Source: Deltaproteobacteria bacterium
GTDB lineage: Bacteria > Desulfobacterota > Syntrophia > Syntrophales > UBA2210
Direction: 5' to 3'
Assembly (NCBI GenBank): GCA_011056825.1
Contig: DSBH01000300.1
Coordinates: 1 to 23,007, forward strand
Length of the DNA stretch: 23,007 bases
The translations under genes and the position numbers were made by a program. Below the pieces are notes generated by a model. It had not been told where the DNA came from, did no database searches, and was given only the letters and a program-made list of their open reading frames with translations. Of the stretch, positions 10,516 to 18,355 are shown in pieces (position 1 is the first letter of the stretch; each line of letters begins with the position of its first letter).

Positions 10516-11057
10516 TCCGAGTCAACCTGATTCCCTACCGCGAAGAGATGCGAAAGATACAGGCCAGGCGGCAGATTATAGCCGCCGCCGCCGTCTTCGT
10601 TGTGCTGGTGCTCGTGGTGGTCCTGTTTCATACGTACGTGACCATGTCGGTGTCGGCCCTGGAAAAGCAAGTTGCCTCCTCGCGCGCGGACCTTGAACGT
10701 CTGAAAAAGATTACCGGCGACATAGAAAAATATCGCCAGGACAAGGAACTGGTGGAAAAAAAACTTGAGGTCATCAACAGCCTGGAAAAAAACCGGGACG
10801 AGGGATACAAGCTTCTCGTGGAGTTTTCCAACACTGTTCCCGCGGGCGAACTGTGGCTGACCCTTCTTTCAAAGCGGGACGGTACGCTTGGCGTCGAGGG
10901 TATCGCCAAGGACAGCCTGACCATCGCCGATTTCATGTCGCGGCTGGAATCATCACCGGAGACCGAATCGGTCGATCTCGTGGGTATCCGTCATATAGAG
11001 TATGGCGGCCAGGAGCTGAAGGCGTTCAAGCTTTCCGGAACATTATACCGCAGGTGA
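10512..11057 (+). CDS. pilN: Type IV pilus assembly protein PilN
   Basis: PilN is a bitopic inner-membrane protein that joins cytoplasmic PilM to periplasmic PilO. The first residues, MIRVNLIPYREE, are the conserved PilM-docking peptide. A transmembrane helix follows at about 23-44, then a coiled coil to about residue 95, and a periplasmic ferredoxin-like domain to the end at 181. The gene starts in an ATGA overlap with pilM and is three bases from pilO, so it belongs to the same operon. Confidence 0.94.
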   Translation: MIRVNLIPYREEMRKIQARRQIIAAAAVFVVLVLVVVLFHTYVTMSVSALEKQVASSRADLERLKKITGDIEKYRQDKELVEKKLEVINSLEKNRDEGYKLLVEFSNTVPAGELWLTLLSKRDGTLGVEGIAKDSLTIADFMSRLESSPETESVDLVGIRHIEYGGQELKAFKLSGTLYRR

Positions 11058-11060
11058 TCA

Positions 11061-11663
11061 ATGGCCATAACCGCTGACGACATCAAGAAACTGCCCACCA
11101 AGTATAAAATTTTACTCGGTGTCGGCGCCGTCCTGTTGCTGGGTTATTTTTATTATATGTTCTTTCTTCAAGCCGCCCTGTCAAAAAAACAATCGTTGAC
11201 CGACAACCTTGCCACCCTGGAGACCCAGATTGCTCAGCGGCGGGTGGTGGCCCGGCAAATCGAGCAGCATCGGCGGGAGATCGAGCAGCTGAACGAAAAC
11301 CTGAACATCGCCCTGGCGAAACTGCCGGAAAAGAAAGATATTCCCAGCCTGTTGAGCTCGGTTGCCGGGGCTGCTATGAGCGCGAATCTGGAGATTATGC
11401 TCTTTGAACCTCTGCCGCAGGCGTCGCGGGAGTTTTACGCCGAACTCCCCGTCAGGATCTCCGTCAGCGGAGGATTCCGGGATATAGCGGCATTTTTTGA
11501 AGACGTGGCGGAGCTTCCCCGGATCGTTAACGTGGCGGAAGCGATGATTCGTGGACCGGCAGAAAAAGACGCCGTTCCGCCCATTATTCTGAAGGCCGAA
11601 TGCCTGATGAAAACCTACATGTTTCTGGATGTAAGCAATGAGAAAGCAAACGAGAGCCCCTGA
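11061..11663 (+). CDS. pilO: Type IV pilus assembly protein PilO
   Basis: PilO is the structural relative of PilN and forms the PilN-PilO heterodimer under the secretin. The 200-residue protein has a short cytoplasmic start, a transmembrane helix at about 18-36, a coiled coil at about 41-95 (QIEQHRREIEQLNENLN), and a C-terminal ferredoxin-like domain from about 98 (PSLLSSVAGAAMSANLEI). The family-like LPVRISVSGGFRDIAAFFEDVAELPRIVNV segment lies near 128-158. It begins three bases after pilN and its last 26 bases overlap pilP. Confidence 0.93.
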   Translation: MAITADDIKKLPTKYKILLGVGAVLLLGYFYYMFFLQAALSKKQSLTDNLATLETQIAQRRVVARQIEQHRREIEQLNENLNIALAKLPEKKDIPSLLSSVAGAAMSANLEIMLFEPLPQASREFYAELPVRISVSGGFRDIAAFFEDVAELPRIVNVAEAMIRGPAEKDAVPPIILKAECLMKTYMFLDVSNEKANESP

Positions 11664-12177
11664 AAGAAGGGACGGCGTAAAATCCGCATGCGAGTGCAGA
11701 TCGGTATTCCGCGCCGTTCTGACGGTTCTGGTCGCGCTTATTCTGCTGTCGCCGGCCTGGACCCGGGGAGAGACAGATGGATTGCGAAGCACGACCGACG
11801 CTCGCATCCGTTCCATCAGCGTCGATCCCTTTGTGCCGTTCGTGGAACCGCCGCGGGAAGAAGAACCCGAGGCTGCAGGCGCCGTCACGGAGGCGAAAGA
11901 GGATACGCGGCCGGCGGAGCCGGAATTTCGCACGCCCCTTGAACGGGTGACTGTCAAGGAGCTCCGGTTGGCGGGCATCGTTATAGGAGGCGGCGAAAAA
12001 CTCGCTGTTGTGGAAGATGCGAGGGGTACCACGCACGACCTGTACGAGGGAACGGCGGTAGGCATGAACAACGGCCGCGTCGTGGATATTTTGACCGATC
12101 GGGTCATAATAGAAGAATATAGAGAGGACGGTACGGATGCCGCGCAGGCGGAACGCACCACCCTGAAAATCGAATGA
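11638..12177 (+). CDS. pilP: Type IV pilus assembly protein PilP, without a visible lipobox
   Basis: PilP links the PilNO complex to PilQ by binding the secretin N0 domain through its C-terminal beta sandwich. The 179-residue protein shows the family core from about residue 98 (TPLERVTVKELRLAGIV) to the end, after a flexible Pro/Glu-rich linker. The N-terminus has a hydrophobic segment (about 24-38) ending LLSPAWTRGE. PilP is normally an inner-membrane lipoprotein. Here no Cys follows the hydrophobic segment; the only two Cys near the start (18 and 20) lie before it. It may therefore be released or anchored by an uncleaved signal. The ATG at 11638 overlaps pilO by 26 bases, has only a weak ribosome-binding site, and no better in-frame start exists before the hydrophobic segment. 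Confidence 0.9.
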   Translation: MRKQTRAPERRDGVKSACECRSVFRAVLTVLVALILLSPAWTRGETDGLRSTTDARIRSISVDPFVPFVEPPREEEPEAAGAVTEAKEDTRPAEPEFRTPLERVTVKELRLAGIVIGGGEKLAVVEDARGTTHDLYEGTAVGMNNGRVVDILTDRVIIEEYREDGTDAAQAERTTLKIE

Positions 12178-12197
12178 CGTAACGACAGAGGGAAGCT

Positions 12198-13916
12198 ATG
12201 AACAGGCGACGAAGAATAAGGTGTACCATTGCTGCCGTGGCAGTCATCCTGTTTCTCTGGGGCTGTGCCGCGGGAACAGGCCGCATTGCCGACGACCGGG
12301 CGAATGACCGGCCATCGGGTGAACAGGAGACGACAGGGTACATCGAAACCGCCGGGAATGAACATGACGGGCGATCCTTCCTGGAAAATATTTTCTTTCG
12401 ACGTGGAGCCGGGACGGAAGAAGTTGTCCTGGCCTTTTCGGCCATACCGGACGACATAAATCTCACGCAGCCGGTAAACAATGTCGTCGCTCTCGCCCTG
12501 CGAAACACAGTTCCGAGTGAGAATGCACGGGAGCGGTACGTACCCGAGGCGCTTTCACAGGTTCGATCGGTGTCGCTTCGGCACGTAGTCAAAGCCGATA
12601 ATCCGGCCCTAAATGTCGACATAGAACTGGCAGAGATTGTGCCCTACCGCATGAACCGTTCCGGTTCATCGGTGATCGTTGCTTTCGACACGGCCGCGGG
12701 CGTAGCGGCAGCTTTGCCAGTACCGGCAGGCGAAGAACCTCCGCCGACCGATCTGACGCGGCAGGAAGATCCTGTCAGGCTTCACCTAGAAGAGGAAGCG
12801 TTACTGATTGAGGAAGAAGAACCGGCGGAGTTCAGGGGGGAGCGCCTTTCCATCGTCTGCCAGGACGCGCATATAACAAGTGTGTTCCGCCTTATATCGG
12901 AGGTAAGCGGGTATAATATCGTCGCCGACCCGGAGGTTGATCAGAAGCTCACGCTGCACATGCGGAACGTTCCCTGGGACCAGGCACTGGACACGATTCT
13001 GGAAGTCAACGGGCTGGGCATGACTACCCGGGGCAAGGTCATAACCGTCATGCCGTTGGCAACGATGGAAGAAGCCGAAGAAAAACGCCAGGAAAAAAAC
13101 GTGTCGGCCGGCCGGGTAAGACAGCTTTCCATCGAGGCCAAGATCGTTGAAGTGAACACCAGCTTTGCGAGAGAAATAGGAGTTCGGTGGGGATACGGTT
13201 ATCTGGACACCTGGGGAAAGCGCGATATCGGGTTTATGTTCGGCAGCTCGGCATATGCGAAGGACAGCACGGAGTTGGCCAAGCTTCCCCACGGTATCGG
13301 CATCTCAGACAGCAACATAGCCGTTAATTTTCCTTCTTCCGCATCAATCGTTGCGCCGGCGTTGGGCATTATTGCGGGTTCAAGCAAGTTTGTTCTCGAC
13401 GCCAAGCTTGAAGCGCTCGAAACCCTGGGTGACGGTAAGATCATATCGTCTCCCAAGGTAACCACAGTGGAAAACAAAAAGGCGATTATCAGCCAGGGTG
13501 AAGAAATCCCATACGTGATCAGGAAAGAGGAAGGCGGGACGCCGACCACTGAATTTAAAGAAGCGGCCCTTTCTCTCGAGGTGACGCCACAAATCACGGC
13601 CGAGGGTAAAATTTCCATGATTATCATCGCAAACAACAATTATGCCGACTGGCAAAAGGTTGAATCGCTGGGCCTGGAAACGCCTCCCCTGATAACGTCC
13701 AGGGTGGAGTCCACGGTGGTCGTCAATGACAGTGATACCATCGTTCTCGGAGGTGTATACAAGAGTACGGAAGTGTCGGGCGAATCGGGCATCCCCTGGT
13801 TGTCCCGGATTCCCGTGCTGGGGTGGTTGTTCAAGGCACAGTCGGTTCAAAAGGATCAAAGAGAATTACTTATCTTTATTACACCAAGGATTCTCGGTGA
13901 TACCTTTGCCCGTTGA
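12198..13916 (+). CDS. pilQ: Type IV pilus secretin PilQ, short form apparently lacking N1
   Basis: PilQ is the outer-membrane pore through which the pilus leaves the cell. The 572-residue product has a signal ending LFLWGC, a lipobox-like site at Cys23 (the Trp at -2 is unusual). One AMIN peptidoglycan-binding domain follows (about 75-165), then an acidic linker and an N0/STN domain (about 213-287, LSIVCQDAHITSVFRLISEV). The secretin domain begins near 309 (LSIEAKIVEVNTSFAREIGV). It ends with the usual IPVLGWLFKAQ and RELLIFITPRIL motifs. Between N0 and the secretin domain there are only about 22 residues, so the N1 (Secretin_N) domain of about 65 residues seems absent. The ATG at 12198 follows AGGGAAG. 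It starts 20 bases after pilP and is probably the last gene of the pil operon. Confidence 0.93.
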   Translation: MNRRRRIRCTIAAVAVILFLWGCAAGTGRIADDRANDRPSGEQETTGYIETAGNEHDGRSFLENIFFRRGAGTEEVVLAFSAIPDDINLTQPVNNVVALALRNTVPSENARERYVPEALSQVRSVSLRHVVKADNPALNVDIELAEIVPYRMNRSGSSVIVAFDTAAGVAAALPVPAGEEPPPTDLTRQEDPVRLHLEEEALLIEEEEPAEFRGERLSIVCQDAHITSVFRLISEVSGYNIVADPEVDQKLTLHMRNVPWDQALDTILEVNGLGMTTRGKVITVMPLATMEEAEEKRQEKNVSAGRVRQLSIEAKIVEVNTSFAREIGVRWGYGYLDTWGKRDIGFMFGSSAYAKDSTELAKLPHGIGISDSNIAVNFPSSASIVAPALGIIAGSSKFVLDAKLEALETLGDGKIISSPKVTTVENKKAIISQGEEIPYVIRKEEGGTPTTEFKEAALSLEVTPQITAEGKISMIIIANNNYADWQKVESLGLETPPLITSRVESTVVVNDSDTIVLGGVYKSTEVSGESGIPWLSRIPVLGWLFKAQSVQKDQRELLIFITPRILGDTFAR

Positions 13917-13997
13917 CGAGGATCCGGACCCCGGGGGTAAGCGCGTAACGATGCCCGCAACGTAACATAAAGTCGGCTTTCGGAGACACAAAAAGCG

Positions 13998-14003
13998 AAG
14001 GAG
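13998..14003 (+). promoter_or_regulatory. Ribosome binding site of the Ig-like lipoprotein gene
   Basis: AAGGAG lies nine bases before the ATG at 14013 and supports this start. The 96-base gap from pilQ holds no clear terminator; it contains a loopless GC palindrome-like ACCCC/GGGGGT near 13930 but no U-tract. Confidence 0.6.
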
Positions 14004-14012
14004 AGTATACAC

Positions 14013-16454
14013 ATGAAACGGACTCGCTTTGTTCGCGCCATCAGGATTGGCATTCTGCCGGCCATGGTGATATTTTTCCTTATTTCATGCGGTGGCGGAG
14101 GAGGAGGCGACAGTACAACACCCGCAACCGGCAGTAGCGGAAGTAGCGGCGGGACCCCCGCTTCGACGGCGGCTGTTATAAAACTCAGCGCGAGTCCCCT
14201 CTCCGTTAAATCCGACAATTCCGACAGTTCCGTTATCACCGCCACGGTGCTTGACAGTTCGAACGCCGTTGTAAGCGGCGCCACCGTGCAGTTCAAGACC
14301 GACCACGGCCAGATAAGCGCTTCGTCAGCCGACACCGATGCAAACGGGGAAGCCACGATCACCTTTAAATCGGGTACGATAGATCCCAGCAACCAGGTTG
14401 CCACCGTCACCGGTTCCGTTTCCACCCTTTCATCGATTGTTCCCGTCCAGATCGTGGGATCGACCGTCCAGATGGCGCCCACGACACTGACAATTCGTGA
14501 TGACGGCAGCGTGACGGATACGCTCGTCGTCACGGTTCGCGACGCGGCGGGGAATCCGGTGAGCAGTGCGGACGTTGTTCTTGAAACGGTCGCCGGTTCC
14601 ACGGGCAGCGTCGCGATTACCCCTTCATCGGGGACAAGCAGTGTCACGGGCACGCTTACTGCCACCGTGGCGGGCACGTCGGCAGGCGCCGTGACGGTGA
14701 GGGCGACGGCGCTCAACGCGACGGCCTCGAAAACGTATACTGTCGTCGCCGCGGGGACGCCGGTGTTCGGTATAACAAGTCCCGCCGATGATCCCCACGC
14801 CATGTCCACGTCCGACCCGCCCCTTTCCATTACGGTGACCGCTCCGGCACCGACAGCGACCGTGCGATTCGCGACAACGCTGGGAACCCTCACCAACACG
14901 GCGTCAGATAGCGGTTCGGTCGTCGATGAGCCGGTCGCGGGCGGTACGGCGACCGTGACTTTTACATCGGCCGAAGCGGGCCTGGCCACGATCCAGGTGT
15001 TCGATCCCGCCGATCCCGCCACGATGGACACCACTACCATCACGTTGACGGCGCCCGCCACGGCAGCGGCCTTGATTACCGTGCAACCGAGCGCCTCCGT
15101 GGTGGCGCCGAGCGCTACTAATGTCACTAACACAGTCACGGTCAAGGCCACGGTCAGGACCACCGCGGCTACGGGAGACCAGGTGGTGGGAGGAGCACCC
15201 GTGCTCTTCTCCATCGAAAATCCCACCGGCGGAGGCGAACAGGTATCCCCGGTGATTGTCTTTACCGACGGCACGGGCGAAGCGGAAACGACTTTCACCT
15301 CCGGCCAGCTCAGTTCTATCTCGCCGGTCATTGTGGCGGCACAGGTCGTCGGAGAGGGTATCGCGGGGCCTTTACCGAACGTCTTTTCCTTTAATGACAA
15401 TGCGCCGGCGGCCGATACCATCACCCGGGGCGATGGCGGATCGTTCGTGACCGACGATTTCGAAGCGGGCGAAAAAATCAGGGTAAGGGGATCGCAGAAC
15501 AACGACGGCACCTATATCGTCGACGCCGTAGCGGCAGGCGCGCTGACGCTTAAGGACGGGGAGGTCCTAATACCGGAGGCTGCCTCAGCGGCCAGCACGG
15601 TGACGGTTCTCGCCGTGGCCGACAGCACGGAGATTAGCATCGGCGGAACCGCGAGATCGGTGGTGATAGGCGTGGGAACGGTCCTCGAGGCGCCAGACCC
15701 GACGTGCTACAAATTGCCCATGGCCGTACAGGTGGCTGACAACGCCGGCGGCGCCGTGGCGAACGCGACGGTGTCTCTGAAACTGTGGCCCGCCTTTTAC
15801 CGGACCGGCGGGTGGTATGATAAAGATCCGGACCCTGCGGCGATCTCGTACGAAATGTATACTTCGGGAACGTTCCAGAACGAAGACGTAAATGAGAACG
15901 GCATCAGGGAACCTGGCGAGGATGTGAACGGCGACGGCTTTTTGACGCCCCCGAGCAGCGCCGGCGGCAGCATTCCATCCACCGTCACGACCGATGAAAA
16001 CGGCGTGGCCACGTTCGATGTCGTTTATCTCAAGAGCTACGGAGGCTGGATAACCGATCGCATCACGGCGACCACCATGGTGTCCGGGACAGAATACTCC
16101 GCCCGGCGTTATGTGCCACTACCGGTCATGAGGGAGGACGTGGAGTCCGGGAATCTTCCGGCGACAGCTCCCGACTCCCCCTATCCGCTGAGCTTCAGGG
16201 TTCCCGCGGGCGGGACGACCGCCCCCTATGCATTCCCCCCGTTTCAGGGGACACTCGATGCCACGCATTTCGACACCTACACGGCGACCCTGGGGACAAT
16301 GGTCGGCAATAGTTATACGTTCACCGATCCGGGGACCTACAGCAGCGGCGATGTCGAGGGGGGCGAGGTAGTTGCTATTTTAGGATGGGTGCTGGACGAA
16401 GGCGTGTTCGCAACAGTCGACCACAGCGAGAAGGTGTGGATTTATATTGAATAA
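14013..16454 (+). CDS. Large secreted Ig-like (Big-type) lipoprotein with calcium-loop-like segment
   Basis: I do not know a specific function. The 813-residue protein starts with a signal ending FFLISC, a clear lipobox at Cys26, followed by a Gly/Ser/Thr-rich tether (27-52). Successive beta-rich modules of bacterial Ig-like (Big_1/invasin) style follow at about 53-148, 150-247, 250-347 and 352-460. Each has the pattern of DANGEATITF or DGTGEAETTF. Residues about 466-535 (DTITRGDGGSFVTDDF, then NNDGTYIVDAV) resemble a small module often inserted in bacterial and phage surface proteins. A second Big-like unit spans about 565-700. It contains DVNENGIREPGEDVNGDG (625-642), an Asp/Asn/Gly-rich stretch like calcium-binding loops. 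Lipoprotein export and surface adhesion or scaffolding are inferences. Its place between pilQ and the minor-pilin operon suggests a tie to pili. Thr/Ser/Val/Ala content is very high. Confidence 0.85.
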   Translation: MKRTRFVRAIRIGILPAMVIFFLISCGGGGGGDSTTPATGSSGSSGGTPASTAAVIKLSASPLSVKSDNSDSSVITATVLDSSNAVVSGATVQFKTDHGQISASSADTDANGEATITFKSGTIDPSNQVATVTGSVSTLSSIVPVQIVGSTVQMAPTTLTIRDDGSVTDTLVVTVRDAAGNPVSSADVVLETVAGSTGSVAITPSSGTSSVTGTLTATVAGTSAGAVTVRATALNATASKTYTVVAAGTPVFGITSPADDPHAMSTSDPPLSITVTAPAPTATVRFATTLGTLTNTASDSGSVVDEPVAGGTATVTFTSAEAGLATIQVFDPADPATMDTTTITLTAPATAAALITVQPSASVVAPSATNVTNTVTVKATVRTTAATGDQVVGGAPVLFSIENPTGGGEQVSPVIVFTDGTGEAETTFTSGQLSSISPVIVAAQVVGEGIAGPLPNVFSFNDNAPAADTITRGDGGSFVTDDFEAGEKIRVRGSQNNDGTYIVDAVAAGALTLKDGEVLIPEAASAASTVTVLAVADSTEISIGGTARSVVIGVGTVLEAPDPTCYKLPMAVQVADNAGGAVANATVSLKLWPAFYRTGGWYDKDPDPAAISYEMYTSGTFQNEDVNENGIREPGEDVNGDGFLTPPSSAGGSIPSTVTTDENGVATFDVVYLKSYGGWITDRITATTMVSGTEYSARRYVPLPVMREDVESGNLPATAPDSPYPLSFRVPAGGTTAPYAFPPFQGTLDATHFDTYTATLGTMVGNSYTFTDPGTYSSGDVEGGEVVAILGWVLDEGVFATVDHSEKVWIYIE

Positions 16455-16461
16455 CCATGCT

Positions 16462-16491
16462 GGGAAGAAGGGTTGCATAACCCCTCTTCCC
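16462..16491 (+). terminator. Strong hairpin after the Ig-like gene, no U-tract
   Basis: GGGAAGA (16462-16468) pairs with TCTTCCC (16485-16491). After one A/C mismatch, GGGTT (16470-16474) pairs with AACCC (16479-16483), leaving the loop GCAT. The stem begins seven bases after the stop codon. No T-run follows on either strand, so it is more likely a 3'-end stabilising or processing structure, or a U-less terminator. The rest of 16492-16629 shows no convincing promoter or riboswitch. Confidence 0.55.
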
Positions 16492-16629
16492 GGGTGTATC
16501 CGAAAATAGTAACGACTGATTGCGGGGCGTTTCACGTTCTGTCTTCCGCCGTTTCCGGGCTGATACGGGACGGTGAAATGGGGGGCATGCGCGGCGGCCG
16601 CCGAGCCGCATCTCATTGAATGTGCTGAA

Positions 16630-17217
16630 ATGAAAAAAGTTATTCCTGTAATAATTATTTTCCTTGCCCTGTTTATGATATTGCCCGCGATCGCCGATGC
16701 CGCGTGGCGGGTGGCGCTTAAAAACGGCGGCGAGTTTATAACGTCCCATTACTGGAGCGATGACGGCGAGATCCTGCTTTATTCTCGAGGGTGCGTTATC
16801 GGTATTGAACTGCACAGCGTCAAAACAATAGAGAAAACAAAAAGTACCCCACGACTTCACGCCGTAGCTCCCGCGGCAGATTCGGTCCCGACCACCGCGA
16901 ACCAGGAAGACGTCGCGATAGAAAAAATGGAAACGAAACTGGCGGAAAAGGGTGCTGCGACCAAAGAGGAAGAATTTGACATCGTGGCTTGCCAGGCAAA
17001 AATGGAAACATTGAAAAAGGATCTTAATACAACGCTCACGATTATCAGGCAGGCGACCATGGAAAACGACACTGTCGCCAAGCAAAGGGCAACGGAAGAG
17101 AACCGAAGAATTTCCAAAGAGATGTATCTCTTGACGGATCATGTAAAGGAAAACAACGACGGCCAGCTGCCTGCCGGATGGTGGGATGGCATAGGACGAG
17201 AAGAATCACAAACGTAG
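16630..17217 (+). CDS. Exported protein of unknown function, coiled-coil C-terminal half
   Basis: I do not recognise a named family with certainty. The 195-residue product has a clear signal peptide (Lys-rich start, hydrophobic 4-20, probable cut near ADA-AW). A compact domain follows, WRVALKNGGEFITSHYWSDD then LLYSRGCVIGIELHSVKTIEK. Similar short domains with an NGGE...YW...GGVVGI pattern occur in exported proteins of deltaproteobacteria, as I recall them. Residues about 85-180 are charged and probably helical or coiled coil. I chose the ATG at 16630 because it gives a proper signal peptide. An upstream in-frame GTG at 16573 would add 19 residues before it. Neither start has a good ribosome-binding site. 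The 3' end faces pilX with a 30-base gap, so its link to pili is only positional. Confidence 0.7.
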   Translation: MKKVIPVIIIFLALFMILPAIADAAWRVALKNGGEFITSHYWSDDGEILLYSRGCVIGIELHSVKTIEKTKSTPRLHAVAPAADSVPTTANQEDVAIEKMETKLAEKGAATKEEEFDIVACQAKMETLKKDLNTTLTIIRQATMENDTVAKQRATEENRRISKEMYLLTDHVKENNDGQLPAGWWDGIGREESQT

Positions 17218-17247
17218 TGAATCTGAGAATCTCTGTTTTGCAACTCC

Positions 17248-18342
17248 TTATAACACGTCTTTCCACGTTTTTAACTGCACCACATGAAGATCATTCAGGT
17301 TGGCCAGATTTGCGAGAGCTTCGCTGCTGTAAAAGAGGTTGACGCTGCCCGTCACATCGATCAGTTTACTCTCGTGGTCAATCGTGATGGTTGAACCGAA
17401 AATGTTGCCAGTGCCGCTGCCGGACATCTGCCCGGTCCCCCGCAGTATGACAATGCCTTCGAAGGTAAATGTGCCGTTCAAAACCAATTCGCCGCCGTCT
17501 TCAACTATCAGAATGCCCGCGTAGTGTCCGTTCCCGTTCAAGGTAGAACCGCTCGGTACTCTCGTGACGGCGGGATTGTCCCGAGTACCAAAGGTATTGT
17601 CCTGATACAGATTTTTTTCAATAACGTAATTCACGAACGCCTTCCATTCGTCATCTGTGTGTAGGCCCCCTCCGAGTGTCTGTGAGGGACTTCCTCCTAG
17701 GTGGGCGTCCACGTCGCCCTCGAGGTCGGGAGCCATTACCGTGTACAGACCGGTTGTGGCGCCGGTGGCGCCAGCCGTCGTACTACAACCGCCGCCTGTG
17801 CAGGGGCAGGCTGTCGGTATGGGGTAGTCATGGCCGTCAACATTATATCCGCCGCCACCACCAACCTTAAATGCCACGGCGGGATCCCCACCGTACATGG
17901 CAACCGCACCGTCCGCTCCCTGGGGATACAGAGGCTCTCGCTCGAATTGCACCTCCAGTGTTTTTGACGCGTTGTTTGCGCCCGTGCCGGTCATTTGAAA
18001 CCGGTAACGGTCTGAAGAAACATAGTCGATTACAACGGACGTGTTGAATGAAAAACCCGCGGGGGTGCTGACGGTAATTGTCGTTGAGGGATCGTCCGAT
18101 GTAGGATAGCTCACATCATTAGATTGCAGGTACGTGATGACTTGGTCGACGCCCGTCTCTGCATTATTCAGGGCGACCCTGTTCTGGAGATAATTACCCG
18201 ATATCCTGATGTCCGTGGATGTCTGTAAAATCGCCGTGGTTCCCAGTGCCATGAGAACGGCAATCAGGAGTATGACCGTGACGAGAACTATGCCCCGTTC
18301 GTCCGAGGACTTCCATTCGGGGGATGTGCGGGATGGGTTCAT
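17248..18342 (-). CDS. pilX: PilX-like minor pilin with long C-terminal domain
   Basis: PilX-type minor pilins help start pilus assembly and form part of the tip complex. The N-terminus, DERGIVLVTVILLIAVLMALG (residues 14-34), is the PilX_N pattern: a short leader ending in Gly17, then a hydrophobic helix without the Glu at position 5 found in most pilins. At 364 residues it is much longer than a compact minor pilin. A central loop carries Cys179, Cys181 and Cys186 in a Gly-rich setting. The C-terminal part (about 262-340) is made of short beta-rich Gly/Asn repeats (GHYAGILIVEDGGELVLNG). AAAGGTG upstream sets the start at 18342. It is the last gene of the fimT-pilV-pilW-pilX operon; pilY1, which often follows, is absent. 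Confidence 0.82.
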   Translation of the reverse strand: MNPSRTSPEWKSSDERGIVLVTVILLIAVLMALGTTAILQTSTDIRISGNYLQNRVALNNAETGVDQVITYLQSNDVSYPTSDDPSTTITVSTPAGFSFNTSVVIDYVSSDRYRFQMTGTGANNASKTLEVQFEREPLYPQGADGAVAMYGGDPAVAFKVGGGGGYNVDGHDYPIPTACPCTGGGCSTTAGATGATTGLYTVMAPDLEGDVDAHLGGSPSQTLGGGLHTDDEWKAFVNYVIEKNLYQDNTFGTRDNPAVTRVPSGSTLNGNGHYAGILIVEDGGELVLNGTFTFEGIVILRGTGQMSGSGTGNIFGSTITIDHESKLIDVTGSVNLFYSSEALANLANLNDLHVVQLKTWKDVL

Positions 18343-18355
18343 GACTTCACCTTTG

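Noticed and set aside
11181..12365. 394-codon open frame on the minus strand across pilO, pilP and pilQ
   Set aside because: It runs opposite three clearly recognised genes, has no family features and is rich in Ser/Arg as typical antisense translations are.
13856..15511. 551-codon open frame on the minus strand opposite the Ig-like gene
   Set aside because: It is a shadow of the Thr/Val/Ala/Ser-rich plus-strand gene, whose codon use rarely gives stops in this antisense frame. The product is low-complexity, matches no family I know, and crosses into the antisense of pilQ. No ribosome-binding site was seen.
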